Assembly (NCBI RefSeq): GCF_003596405.1 | Contig: NZ_QYUR01000003.1 | Span: forward strand, 62,001-126,000 | Direction: 5' to 3' | Source: Pseudomonas cavernicola | GTDB lineage: Bacteria > Pseudomonadota > Gammaproteobacteria > Pseudomonadales > Pseudomonadaceae | DNA: 64,000 nucleotides | Part shown: positions 43,182 through 50,979 of the stretch, piece by piece | Numbering within the stretch: the first letter of the stretch is position 1 | Layout: every line of letters begins with the position of its first letter | Notes under the pieces: generated by a model | Seen by the model: only the letters and a program-made list of their open reading frames with translations | Told to the model about the DNA's origin: nothing | The model's database searches: none | Position numbers and translations under genes: made by a program

Positions 43182-43564
43182 GGTGTCCCCTCCCCCAAAT
43201 ATCCCTTGATGGTGTCGCGGGCCGCGTCGAAGCCTTTGCAGACGACGGCCATGAATCCTTGTTCTGCCAGCCATTCCAGCCAGTCGGCCTGCTCTGGTTC
43301 CAGCCGGCCGCCCCTCACCCGCTTCAATTCAATGACCAGTCCGGAGAAGCCATGGCGCGGCGTCAGCAGGTTCAGGTCTGGGAATCCCTTGCGGTTGCCG
43401 GCGGCCTTCTGACGCTTCGCCGTGCGCATGGTCATACGAGCCCCGCCGGACGACGATGCGAGGCGGCCAGCGAGCGCCGGGTATTGCCGGTCAAACCATT
43501 GAATCAGCGCGATCTGGTCGTCTTCTTCAAATGGGATCAGGTCAGCGACCTTGGCCAGCCTCAT
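43172..43564 (-). CDS. VRR-NUC domain nuclease
   Basis: A 130-residue PD-(D/E)XK nuclease of the VRR-NUC family. The core reads KGFPDLNLLTPRHGF followed by GLVIELKRVRGG, giving the D and E-x-K residues. Such phage proteins act on branched DNA during replication or packaging. It is coupled by ATGA to the gene before. Confidence 0.88.
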   Translation of the reverse strand: MRLAKVADLIPFEEDDQIALIQWFDRQYPALAGRLASSSGGARMTMRTAKRQKAAGNRKGFPDLNLLTPRHGFSGLVIELKRVRGGRLEPEQADWLEWLAEQGFMAVVCKGFDAARDTIKGYLGEGTPCN

Positions 43565-43770
43565 GCCGGCTCCCCGTCGTCGTCTAACAACACGGCCACA
43601 AGCTCCATCTTCGCCATTTCAATGAAGCCGACGATCATGGCGGTCGGCAGGCCCAGCTCTACGGCGCGCTCGATTGCCTCCCATATCTCGGTGCAGAGTG
43701 TGTCGCCGGCATGGCTCAGCTTTGGCGGGAAGCCATTGCGGTCGGTGAGGCTGGTCACTTTCTCAGTCAT
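43561..43770 (-). CDS. Small phage protein
   Basis: A 69-residue acidic protein starting MTEKVTSLTDRNGFPPKLSH and ending LLDDDGEPA. No family recognised. It overlaps the VRR-NUC start as ATGA. Confidence 0.6.
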   Translation of the reverse strand: MTEKVTSLTDRNGFPPKLSHAGDTLCTEIWEAIERAVELGLPTAMIVGFIEMAKMELVAVLLDDDGEPA

Positions 43771-43807
43771 GGCTGATCCCTCAATTGGCTTTCGATGATG
43801 GCGTTGC

Positions 43808-43933
43808 TTATTCCGTGACCGTGCGGTGTGACCCGCAGCGGTTGCACCGGAACACCAGCAGGCGCTCACCGGTGAGGCAGCGAACCGTTCCAGCGCCCCA
43901 GCGGCAACCCAGGAAAAAACAAGTGATGGTCAT
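43808..43933 (-). CDS. 41-residue zinc-ribbon-like peptide
   Basis: Starts MTITCFFLGCRWGAGTV and ends LLVFRCNRCGSHRTVTE, giving two Cys pairs. Such very short Cys4 proteins are common in phage nin-type regions. AGAGGAAG precedes the ATG, which overlaps the stop of the preceding small frame. Confidence 0.55.
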   Translation of the reverse strand: MTITCFFLGCRWGAGTVRCLTGERLLVFRCNRCGSHRTVTE

Positions 43934-44007
43934 GGCTTCCTCTCCCCTATCAGTCCTGCTTGTTCGAGCTGGCGGCGCTGTTCAGCGAGCCATTCCTGAA
44001 AGGTCAC
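43930..44007 (-). CDS. 25-residue peptide coupled to its neighbours
   Basis: A GTG at 44007 overlaps the phosphatase stop as GTGA and opens MTFQEWLAEQRRQLEQAGLI, ending at a TGA that overlaps the next ATG. The helical sequence and two tight couplings favour a real peptide, but it is at the limit of detection. Confidence 0.4.
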   Translation of the reverse strand: MTFQEWLAEQRRQLEQAGLIGERKP

Positions 44008-44726
44008 GCGGCCTCCCAATCCAGTTTTGCCGGCATCGCCGGGATGGTTTCCAGGGTGTGGAGATTGATCAGCGTGAAGTGGCCGCGGCCCGGCATCCAT
44101 CCCATCGTGTCGATATGAATCACATTGCCCAGGCGCGCTGGCTGGCTCATGGGTGTATGGCCGACGATCAAAGCGCGGATGCCAAGCACTCCATGCGGCT
44201 CTTGGTTCTCAATGCGTGAGCGCGACCACATGCAAGTGTTCATCACCAGCTTCAGGCGCTTTTTACTTTCTGGCGTATCCAGTTCGGCGCGCAGCTCATC
44301 CCAGGACAGGAACGAGCAATCAGCGTGGACGATGCCGACCAGGCCTTCTTGCGTCTCCACCTCGATGGCGATCGGCAACTCGGCAAACTGGACGGCGAAC
44401 TCTTTCTGCTCGTAGAGCGACAGGCCCGCAAACCAGGAGCCGCCGTTATAGATCCAGTTGTCAACGTCACAGGTATCGAAACGAACGACGTAGTCATCAT
44501 GGTTTCCGCGCACCGGGTGAAACCAGGGTTTGGCCAGCCAGTCGAGCGCGTCACGGCACTCCGGCCCGCGATCAACCAGGTCGCCGACACTGAACAGCCG
44601 ATCAACTGCCGAGTCGAAGCCAGCAGCATCCAAAGCGGCCTGCAGTCGAGTGAAGTGCCCGTGGATATCGCCTACAGCGAAGTCGCGGCCGGCAGTGTTG
44701 CGTTCGAAACGCTTGATCAGGTTCAT
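44004..44726 (-). CDS. NinI-like serine/threonine protein phosphatase
   Basis: A 240-residue metallophosphatase. The family motifs are FAVGDIHGHFTRL, SVGDLVDRGPE and VRGNHDDYV, with the later IVGHTPM. It resembles the lambda phosphatase NinI. It starts at ATG 44726, overlapping the YbcO-like stop. Confidence 0.92.
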   Translation of the reverse strand: MNLIKRFERNTAGRDFAVGDIHGHFTRLQAALDAAGFDSAVDRLFSVGDLVDRGPECRDALDWLAKPWFHPVRGNHDDYVVRFDTCDVDNWIYNGGSWFAGLSLYEQKEFAVQFAELPIAIEVETQEGLVGIVHADCSFLSWDELRAELDTPESKKRLKLVMNTCMWSRSRIENQEPHGVLGIRALIVGHTPMSQPARLGNVIHIDTMGWMPGRGHFTLINLHTLETIPAMPAKLDWEAA

Positions 44727-45016
44727 GCCGCCACACTCCCTTCCCGAACCAGAATGTCGATGGTCCGCATCACGCCTTCCAAGTGCATCAGGCGTAGTTC
44801 GTCTTGGCTGTAGCCGGTCTTGGCCCTGCCATCGCATGCGTCATGACATGCACTGCAGGCCCAAGCACCCTGGAGGTTATTTGGCTTCACCCCCATGCCG
44901 CAGGTACCGGCCAGGCGGTAATGAGCAAGCACGGTGGTGGCTGGGTCGCGGTTGCAGATGCCGACGAGCCTCACTTGGCATTCGCGGTCGCGGGCGAGCT
45001 TGGTGAGCTTTGACAT
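44723..45016 (-). CDS. YbcO-like (DUF1364) nuclease
   Basis: A 97-residue HNH-like protein found in lambdoid nin regions. It carries CQVRLVGICNRDPATTVLAH, then GAWACSACHDACDGRAK, the Cys/His pattern of DUF1364. The role is probably processing of recombination intermediates. Confidence 0.82.
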   Translation of the reverse strand: MSKLTKLARDRECQVRLVGICNRDPATTVLAHYRLAGTCGMGVKPNNLQGAWACSACHDACDGRAKTGYSQDELRLMHLEGVMRTIDILVREGSVAA

Positions 45017-45264
45017 CAGTAGCCACCCCTCTGCCGGCGCTCGCGAGCCGCACGTTTCTTCTCGCCCTTGCTGCGGCATCCACCCCGGAAAGGGTCTTCG
45101 GCAGCGGGCTTCAGCGTCCACACGGGGAAATCATCAGCGGCAGCATGAAAAGTGATAGCTGTGGGGATGGCTTCGCGAACAGATTTGTCCAAGCGCGTCA
45201 TGCTCAGGGTCAAAGCGGTGATCAGTGCGCGAGAGCCAGAACCTAGAACGAGAATCTTGCTCAT
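45016..45264 (-). CDS. Small phage protein with basic C-terminus
   Basis: An 82-residue protein starting MSKILVLGSGSRALITALTL and ending with a Lys/Arg-rich tail (SKGEKKRAARERRQRGGY). No family recognised. It is coupled by overlap to NinB before it and to the YbcO-like gene after it. Confidence 0.55.
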   Translation of the reverse strand: MSKILVLGSGSRALITALTLSMTRLDKSVREAIPTAITFHAAADDFPVWTLKPAAEDPFRGGCRSKGEKKRAARERRQRGGY

Positions 45265-45719
45265 GCCGCTTCCCCCATGTTGACGCGCATCTTCATGTAC
45301 TCGCTGTCCTCGGGATGCGGCAGGTAGATGCCGTGCTCGCTGGCCCAGGCATCAACGCAGGTCATGAAGGAGTGCATTTCACCTTTGTCGAGTTGACTGG
45401 TGTGCTTGAGCTCGTAACGCTCGGTTACCTGCCCGGTTTTCAGATTGATGTCGCGGATCAGCTCTTCGCCCAGGAAGGTCTGCTTGAGGTTGCGCTTCAT
45501 GTTCTCGGCGTCCATCGGCTTGCCAGTGGCGAAGGTGGTCTTGCCCATGCTCACGAAGAACTGGGCGGCGCACTCGCACCACTTATGAAACAGCGCGTTC
45601 TGCGGCAAGCTGCGCCCAGCGCCAGTGATCGCAATGTTGCAGGGGAAGCCCTTGCGGCGAATGGCGGCCTGGAGTGTGGACAGGTCGGTGATGGCGTTCA
45701 GCCGGATCTTCTCAGCCAT
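45261..45719 (-). CDS. NinB recombination protein
   Basis: A 152-residue protein of the NinB/Orf family, which in lambda replaces RecFOR functions. Recognisable segments are GRSLPQNALFHKWCECAAQF and MKRNLKQTFLGEEL, and the C-terminal helix with MHSFMTCVDAWASEHGI. Confidence 0.9.
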   Translation of the reverse strand: MAEKIRLNAITDLSTLQAAIRRKGFPCNIAITGAGRSLPQNALFHKWCECAAQFFVSMGKTTFATGKPMDAENMKRNLKQTFLGEELIRDINLKTGQVTERYELKHTSQLDKGEMHSFMTCVDAWASEHGIYLPHPEDSEYMKMRVNMGEAA

Positions 45720-46095
45720 CTGCGCGCCCTCCCTTGCTCATGGCGGCGTCGACGTGCAAATGCCGATTCATCTGCGCCTGATAGCCAATGTGCTCCCAGG
45801 TGGCGGAGTCAGCGGAGCCCTCCAGCCATTTCCAGCGCGCGGCATCCCTCCGTAGCGCCTCTACCTCGGCGCGGAGCGGTTCAAGCTGCTCCAGCTGCGC
45901 GCTGCGCTCGACAATAAGCGCCTTCTTCGTCGCCTCAAGCCGCTCGTTCTCCGCGAGCAGCGCCAGGATGATGTCGTGAGTCGATACGCATCGATACGCA
46001 ATGGCCGCCTGGTTGTGCTCAGCGGAGAACGGCGCAGTCATGCCGATAGATTTCAGCGCCAGTGCTCGCCGCTTCAGTTCCGAATAGTCAGCCAC
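45712..46095 (-). CDS. Phage coiled-coil protein
   Basis: A 127-residue protein from a GTG at 46095 (MADYSELKRRALALKSIG) with GGAGG upstream. Residues 45-85 are a coiled coil (ENERLEATKKALIVERSAQL), followed by RWKWLEGSADSATWEHIGY. It resembles the Ea22/Ead-type phage proteins of unknown function. Confidence 0.65.
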   Translation of the reverse strand: MADYSELKRRALALKSIGMTAPFSAEHNQAAIAYRCVSTHDIILALLAENERLEATKKALIVERSAQLEQLEPLRAEVEALRRDAARWKWLEGSADSATWEHIGYQAQMNRHLHVDAAMSKGGRADG

Positions 46096-46306
46096 GGCGA
46101 ACACCTCCCGCCCTGAGCGCCAGCAACTCAGCGCAGGGCGTGCAATGCTGCGTACCCTTCACGGCCTCCCGGCGCGCTGGCGGGATCGCGTCGCCGCAGT
46201 CCTGGCACTCGGTCGCAGCGATGCCGGTGTACTGCACGCGCGCCGCCAGGGCATTGCTCAGCTCGACCTCGATACAGTCTTGAGTTACGTCGGCGTCATC
46301 GGCCAT
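46088..46306 (-). CDS. TraR/DksA-family zinc finger protein
   Basis: A 72-residue protein. The four-Cys finger is CQDCGDAIPPARREAVKGTQ followed by HCTPCAEL, preceded by an acidic helical part with DAD near the start (MADDADVTQDCIE). Short TraR-like proteins bind RNA polymerase in the secondary channel and mimic DksA with ppGpp. AGGAGG lies before the ATG. Confidence 0.85.
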   Translation of the reverse strand: MADDADVTQDCIEVELSNALAARVQYTGIAATECQDCGDAIPPARREAVKGTQHCTPCAELLALRAGGVRRG

Positions 46307-46610
46307 GGTTTGCCTCCTGCAATGCCTGTTCGGCACTCAGCGCCGGCAGCGGCTGCCAGAACTGGGTGCGCTGTTGCTCGTGTGCGCTCATCGGCCGATG
46401 CGTGCCCGGTTCGATGCTTCCGCCGATGTCGTAGAAGTGCTCGTCAATCTTGGTCAGCACATGGTCGCCGTCGTAGTAGGGCTGGGCGTTCGGGAACACC
46501 TGTTGCAGCGCCAGGTAGACCCGATAGCAGCCGCCGTTCCGGCCGTAACGAGCCAGGTCCGGATGCAGGCCGCGCAGGGCGGCGAGGAAGGTGAGCGGGT
46601 TGGTCATCAT
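46296..46610 (-). CDS. Small phage protein of unknown function
   Basis: A 104-residue protein starting MMTNPLTFLAALRGLHPDLA, with NGGCYRVYLALQQVFPNAQ and KIDEHFYDIGG. No family name comes to mind. Its start overlaps the nuclease stop. Confidence 0.6.
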   Translation of the reverse strand: MMTNPLTFLAALRGLHPDLARYGRNGGCYRVYLALQQVFPNAQPYYDGDHVLTKIDEHFYDIGGSIEPGTHRPMSAHEQQRTQFWQPLPALSAEQALQEANHGR

Positions 46611-47257
46611 GCGGCCTCCCGTTGAGCTCGCCAGTGGGATGCTTTGGTCGCGAACTCGGCCAGCAACCACTCTGCTTTGCTGTGTTGGCCGTGCCAGGCC
46701 GTCTTCTTCTCATTCAGCGGCATGTGGATGCTTGCCAGGCTCTGCTCACGGGCGCCTCGATCCATCCAGCCCACAATCACCTCGGCCAGCGCCTCGCCTA
46801 TCGAAACTACATCAGGGCGGTGCTGGTGCTCGCCCTCGGACAGGTATCTGGCATAGGTGCGCAGGTCGTAGTGCTTGCGGACAAGGGCGCCAATCTCGGC
46901 AGTTGAGAAGCTGACCTCGCCTTTCCCGCTGTAGTAGCTGATCAGGCCGTGGAAAAGCTCTGCATGCAGTAACTCCGGCCTGCCATGAGCGAAGATCACC
47001 GGACATCCTGTCTGGGTCTCTGCATCGCCAGCCTTCTCAATCTCCACGGTGTTCGGTGTCGGCCCTTTGACTTCTACGAAAACGCCAGCGGCAGGAATAA
47101 AGAAGTCCGGTAGATACCAGCCGTGCCGGGTATCAATGACGCGTGGCTCGTACAGCCAAACGATGCTCAAGGCATCCATGATTGCAGCCCAGCGAGTCTC
47201 GGAGTGAGAGCGCATTTCATAGCCTGCGTACCGGAATATGGTCTGTTTGCTGCGCAT
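46607..47257 (-). CDS. PD-(D/E)XK-type phage nuclease
   Basis: A 216-residue protein starting MRSKQTIFRYAGYEMRSHSE. The fold-defining residues are the Glu in SETRWA, the Asp in WYLPDFFIP and the E-x-K in GVFVEVKGP, as in the T7 endonuclease I-like families. It probably resolves replication intermediates. The ATG at 47257 overlaps the DnaB stop (TGATG). Confidence 0.72.
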   Translation of the reverse strand: MRSKQTIFRYAGYEMRSHSETRWAAIMDALSIVWLYEPRVIDTRHGWYLPDFFIPAAGVFVEVKGPTPNTVEIEKAGDAETQTGCPVIFAHGRPELLHAELFHGLISYYSGKGEVSFSTAEIGALVRKHYDLRTYARYLSEGEHQHRPDVVSIGEALAEVIVGWMDRGAREQSLASIHMPLNEKKTAWHGQHSKAEWLLAEFATKASHWRAQREAA

Positions 47258-48591
47258 CACCAGCCCTCCCCGTCACCGCTAGACTTCTGGTGGTCGCTAT
47301 AGGCCAATGGCGCGAACCGGCTCAGCGCGCCCTGGAACGAGGTAAAGACCGTCCCGATCTCGCCGTCGCGGTTCTTGCGCACCAGGATCTCGGCAACGCC
47401 CTTGTATTGACCGTTCGGGTGATAAACCTCGTCGCGGTACACAAACAGCACGATGTCGGAGTCCTGTTCGATGGCGCCCGAGTCGCGCAGATCGCTCAGC
47501 ACTGGGCGCTTGTCCGGGCGCGACTCGCAGCCACGGTTGAGCTGCGAGAGGATCAGCACCGGGCAGCCAAGCTCGCGCGCCATCAGCTTTATCTGGCGCG
47601 ACATGGTGCTCACGTCCTCGGTGCGGTTATTCCCCTCGCCTTCGATGAGGCCGATGTAGTCGATCACCACCAGTCCCATACCGCCGTGCTTGTGCTTCAT
47701 GCGCCGGGCAATCGAGCGAATGCGCGGGACGGTCATGCACGGCAAGTCGGTCACCAGCAGCGGCGCATCGCGCAGCTTGGCGGCGGCCACGTTCAGCGCC
47801 GTGCCGTGATCGGCGGGAGCGGAGCCATCCTTGATCTTGTTCAGTGGGATCTTGCCGACAGCTGACAACAGCCGATCCATGAGCTGCGACTTGCTCATCT
47901 CCAGCGACACCACCAGCACTGGCAGCTTCTGGCGCAGCGCCACGTCCTCGGCGATGTTCATGGCCAAGGTGGTCTTACCCATGGCCGGCCGGCCGGCGAG
48001 CGTAATCATCTGCCCGGGTTTCAGGCCCTGCAGATTGTCGTCCAGATCGCTCAGGCCGGTAGACAGCCCGTCCAGCTCGCCCTTTTTGTCGCTGCGCGCC
48101 TGCAAGATTTCGATATGGTCGCGCAGGATGTCGCCAACCACCTGGCATTCGTCGTCGGCAGCCTGGCCGTCCAGCGCCAGGATTACCGACTGCGCCTGAG
48201 CGAGCTTGTCTTCCACCGGCATCCGTTCGTGGGCGATATCGGCGATGCGGCCGCTGGCCGACACGATGGCGCGAGCCAGGGCGCGCTCCCGGATGATCTT
48301 GGCGTAGCTCTTGGCGTTTGCGGCGCTGGGCGTGTTTTGCTGAATCTCGGCGGCATAAACCAGCGTCTGCACGTCGTCGGTCAGCACCGGCTTACGGTCG
48401 CTCAGGGTGATCACGTCGACTGGCTGACTGTCTTCGCGCAGCGCCAGGATCAGGCGATACAGATCCTCATTCTCGGGCCAGTAGAAGTCGGCTGCGACCA
48501 GGCCTTCGCTGAGTACATCGATCAAGTGGGGCTGCATGAGCATGGCGCCGATCACGCCGTGTTCTGCTTCGAGGCTGTGCAAGTCGATCAT
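47257..48591 (-). CDS. Replicative DNA helicase, DnaB-like
   Basis: A 444-residue hexameric helicase. The N-terminal domain (EAEHGVIGAMLMQPHLIDVL) and the RecA-like core are present: Walker A GRPAMGKTTLAMNIAE, Walker B GLVVIDYIGLIEG, and the LILSQLNRGCESRPDKRPVL motif. It is slightly short for DnaB but complete. By bringing its own helicase the phage need not recruit the host one; the O-like gene upstream would load it. Confidence 0.95.
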   Translation of the reverse strand: MIDLHSLEAEHGVIGAMLMQPHLIDVLSEGLVAADFYWPENEDLYRLILALREDSQPVDVITLSDRKPVLTDDVQTLVYAAEIQQNTPSAANAKSYAKIIRERALARAIVSASGRIADIAHERMPVEDKLAQAQSVILALDGQAADDECQVVGDILRDHIEILQARSDKKGELDGLSTGLSDLDDNLQGLKPGQMITLAGRPAMGKTTLAMNIAEDVALRQKLPVLVVSLEMSKSQLMDRLLSAVGKIPLNKIKDGSAPADHGTALNVAAAKLRDAPLLVTDLPCMTVPRIRSIARRMKHKHGGMGLVVIDYIGLIEGEGNNRTEDVSTMSRQIKLMARELGCPVLILSQLNRGCESRPDKRPVLSDLRDSGAIEQDSDIVLFVYRDEVYHPNGQYKGVAEILVRKNRDGEIGTVFTSFQGALSRFAPLAYSDHQKSSGDGEGW

Positions 48592-49580
48592 TGCGCCGCC
48601 TCCGAGATTTCGCGGAAGACGGACCGGCTGACCAGCGACTCCAGCCGCGGCGCCACATTGGCCCCTCGGAAGAACACCTGACTGCGGCTGTTCGCCTTCA
48701 CGAAGAATGGCTTCCAGAATCCGCCGCCGCTCTGGTGAGCCACGGACTCGTTCCAACGCTCCACGATCATGCTGCGCAGCGTCTTATCGCTGGCCACGGA
48801 TACTGGTGGCAGGTTCGGGCAGGTGCGGTGGTACAAGTCGATGATCTTGTCGACGGGTACGTTGGTTTCGTCGGCGCCTTTGGGATTGCGTTTGAACTCA
48901 CGACCCAGCCAGTTGATCAGAAAGCGCCGCCAGTCCTTCTTCGGCTTGCTGCCGCTGGCCCAGGCTGCGGCACGGACGATCTCGGCTTCAACGTCAACCG
49001 GGGCATAGGCTTTTGCCCACTTGGTGATCAGGGCATCGTCGACTTTGAAATCTTCGCCATCGAACGAAACCAGAGACCCTTGCTCAAGGTTGGTGGGTTC
49101 AGCCCCCTGGGGGGCAGTAATCTGTTCCGTAGGAACAGTTACTAGGGGTTCTTTCTTTGTATAGAGAAGGGAGTCGCTCGAATTTGGTAGTTTCGATACG
49201 TTGTCCAGATTACCAATATTGGTAATTTCGACTGTTTTTGGTTGAGTCGACGTGGGGGTTTTCTGTTCTTCGTACACCCATTCTTTCGGGTCGCAAACAC
49301 CAATGTCGCTGCGGCTCCCACCAATGCGGTAGATGATCCGGCGGGCAAGAAGCTTGCTTATGGCGCGGGAAACGTGGGCAGGCAGGATATGGGTGCGCTT
49401 GGCGACATCTTCTGCGGTGATGCGGTGCTCTGCGCGTCCGTACCCGACAGTGAGGCGCGTAATGACGTGCAGGGTCTTGAACTCCGCCGGCGACAAATGA
49501 ACAGCCGCCAGGGCATCCATCAGTGTGTTGTCCATCCGGGTAAATCCCCCGGTGTTGCGAAGTGGGATAACGTTGCTCAT
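48588..49580 (-). CDS. Replication initiator, phage O-like
   Basis: A 330-residue protein. The N-terminal winged-helix domain of the phage replication O family is visible (MDALAAVHLSPAEFKTLHVI, then RITAEDVAKRTHILPAHVSR). The middle, about residues 115-160, is Ser/Thr-rich and encoded by AT-rich DNA with repeats, as in lambda where the origin lies inside O. The C-terminal part (KDWRRFLINWLGREF) probably contacts the helicase. Confidence 0.88.
   Translation of the reverse strand: MSNVIPLRNTGGFTRMDNTLMDALAAVHLSPAEFKTLHVITRLTVGYGRAEHRITAEDVAKRTHILPAHVSRAISKLLARRIIYRIGGSRSDIGVCDPKEWVYEEQKTPTSTQPKTVEITNIGNLDNVSKLPNSSDSLLYTKKEPLVTVPTEQITAPQGAEPTNLEQGSLVSFDGEDFKVDDALITKWAKAYAPVDVEAEIVRAAAWASGSKPKKDWRRFLINWLGREFKRNPKGADETNVPVDKIIDLYHRTCPNLPPVSVASDKTLRSMIVERWNESVAHQSGGGFWKPFFVKANSRSQVFFRGANVAPRLESLVSRSVFREISEAAQ
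49184..49251 (-). other. Candidate phage replication origin inside the O-like gene
   Basis: Three related sites lie in one orientation: TTGGTAGTTTCGAT (49184), TTGGTAATTTCGAC (49219) and TTGGTTGAGTCGAC (49238). The middle one overlaps a perfect 18-bp palindrome ATTACCAATATTGGTAAT (49209-49226). The surrounding DNA is AT-rich for this genome. Iterons inside the initiator gene are the known design of lambdoid origins. Confidence 0.5.
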
Positions 49581-49777
49581 ACTTGCTCCCGACGTTGAAT
49601 ATCCATGTTTTCTCCGGCTGCAACCGGAGGGCGCAACGAAGCCCGCAGATGCCCTAGGCATTCCCTGCGGGCTTTTTGTTTCTTCTCTTCGCTATACATC
49701 CCGCGCACCGATCGAGCACTCAGCATCGCCATCGCCTGATGGAACTCCTTGCTGCGCACTTCGGTGTGGGCGTTCAC
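49577..49777 (-). CDS. Small basic phage protein
   Basis: A 66-residue protein starting MNAHTEVRSKEFHQAMAMLS. Coupled by ATGA to the O-like gene. No family recognised. Confidence 0.55.
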   Translation of the reverse strand: MNAHTEVRSKEFHQAMAMLSARSVRGMYSEEKKQKARRECLGHLRASLRPPVAAGENMDIQRREQV

Positions 49778-49778
49778 C

Positions 49779-50213
49779 TCAGGCCACCTTCACCGACTCT
49801 TCCAGCACGTCCAGCGAGTGACGTACTTCGCTGATCTCGCGGCGGATGGTGAATTTCTCCTGACTATTGATGCGGCCGTCAGCGATGGCGTCGTGCACGG
49901 CGCGGGTGACGTCAGCGGATTCAGTGACCAGTTCCAGCAGCGCCTGCATCGGGCTCTCGGCGGGCTGCACGGCCTTGGCGACCAAGCCATAGCCAAACTC
50001 TTCCGACAGCGCCAGCAGCACGCGGCGGCGGTCCTGCTCGGGCAGGTGCACCACGATGCGCAGGAACTGCGGCAGGCTCAGCTGATGGTCGTCGTTGTTG
50101 GGGTTGGCGCGCTGCAGCAGGGTCATGTGGCTGTTGAAGCCGGCATTGCGGGCCATGTTCTTGGCCCCTGCATCGAGTACCGCGTCATGCAGCGCTTCGA
50201 GAAACTTATTCAT
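49779..50213 (-). CDS. CII-like regulator (Phage_CP76 type)
   Basis: A 144-residue protein resembling the phage regulatory CII family. The pattern LDAGAKNMARNAGF, then RANPNNDDHQLSLPQFLRIV and the C-terminal AVHDAIADGRINSQEKFTI are typical. Such proteins activate the repressor promoter after infection and so steer towards lysogeny. Confidence 0.75.
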   Translation of the reverse strand: MNKFLEALHDAVLDAGAKNMARNAGFNSHMTLLQRANPNNDDHQLSLPQFLRIVVHLPEQDRRRVLLALSEEFGYGLVAKAVQPAESPMQALLELVTESADVTRAVHDAIADGRINSQEKFTIRREISEVRHSLDVLEESVKVA

Positions 50214-50301
50214 CCGTAAATCCCCCTACCTGTTTCCGTGGAGCCAGCGAATCGGCGCTGGCAATCTGCAATCACTGGATCAGCCAACAGGGAAGAACCC
50301 C

Positions 50302-50592
50302 ATGCAAACCGATCTCTCCGAACTTGAAGGCGAAGTGCTCGCCTTAAGGTGTTTCTTGGCAGCCGTCTCGACGGTCCTGCCCCTGTCCTCTCAACTGCGT
50401 CTTCCGGCAGCCTTCGAGCGTCATGCCGATCTGGTGCGTGATCGGCTGGGTGAAGCGGGTGTCGCTGGCTTCGAGCGGGTCGCTATTTCTCTGGCGGCTC
50501 GCTCGATCCACTCTCGTGTTCAAGGTCTTCACGAAGGTGCTTCAGGTCTTCCTTCAGCAGCTCCGCCAGCTGATCAATGTGGTGCTCCATGA
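50302..50592 (+). CDS. Antisense small protein in the early leftward operon
   Basis: A 96-codon frame starting MQTDLSELEGEVLALRCFLA with AGGGAAG upstream. The first 60 residues are a plausible helical protein; the end overlaps the minus-strand small gene and looks like a shadow. It may be real, as small antisense genes occur here in related prophages, but I hold it loosely. Confidence 0.4.
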   Translation: MQTDLSELEGEVLALRCFLAAVSTVLPLSSQLRLPAAFERHADLVRDRLGEAGVAGFERVAISLAARSIHSRVQGLHEGASGLPSAAPPADQCGAP

Positions 50593-50641
50593 CAGCCAGT
50601 CGCTCTGCTGGGCTTTCGCCTCCCTGCGCGGATGGAGTCAT
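50483..50641 (-). CDS. Small coiled-coil protein after the Cro-like gene
   Basis: A 52-residue protein starting MTPSAQGGESPAERLAVMEH, then an amphipathic helix (IDQLAELLKEDLKHLREDLE). TAGGAGA precedes the ATG. It is the second gene of the leftward early operon. Confidence 0.55.
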   Translation of the reverse strand: MTPSAQGGESPAERLAVMEHHIDQLAELLKEDLKHLREDLEHESGSSEPPEK

Positions 50642-50652
50642 AGGCTTGTCTC

Positions 50653-50871
50653 CTAGGCGGCGGTCTTTGGGTGTTCGGTTGAATCGCTGGCTGCCGGCCG
50701 GCCATTGCTTTGATCGGCCTTGAGGCGCCCTTTGGATAAAACCTGGATCTGGTATTGGCGAACGAGCGGAACCTCGTCGCCCCACTGGCTAACCGCACTC
50801 GGGAAGACCCCTAGCGCCTTCGCCAGCTTGCTGCGGGAGCCGAAGAATTCGGCCGCGTCTTTAGTCTTCAT
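50653..50871 (-). CDS. Cro-like repressor
   Basis: A 72-residue protein starting MKTKDAAEFFGSRSKLAKAL, with the helix-turn-helix SKLAKALGVFPSAVSQWGD. As first gene of the leftward operon, divergent from the CI-like gene, it should bind the shared operators and favour lytic growth. Confidence 0.88.
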   Translation of the reverse strand: MKTKDAAEFFGSRSKLAKALGVFPSAVSQWGDEVPLVRQYQIQVLSKGRLKADQSNGRPAASDSTEHPKTAA

Positions 50872-50889
50872 TGGTCACCTCTCATGGAA

Positions 50890-50964
50890 GTAACTGAATT
50901 ACAGCATACTGAAATACACCAAGCAAGGAGCGCTGAAGATCACTGCATACTTAATTTCAGTACC
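50890..50964. promoter_or_regulatory. Immunity operators between cro- and cI-like genes
   Basis: Three related sites of about 13 bp occur: GTAACTGAATTAC (50890-50902), CATACTGAAATAC (50905-50917) and, reversed, TAATTTCAGTACC (50952-50964). They share ACTGAAaT and lie where OR should be. Divergent promoters must overlap them, but I cannot fix the -35 and -10 boxes with confidence. Similar words return at the PL-like promoter. Confidence 0.65.
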
Positions 50965-50979
50965 CTTAAGCTTTGCTGC

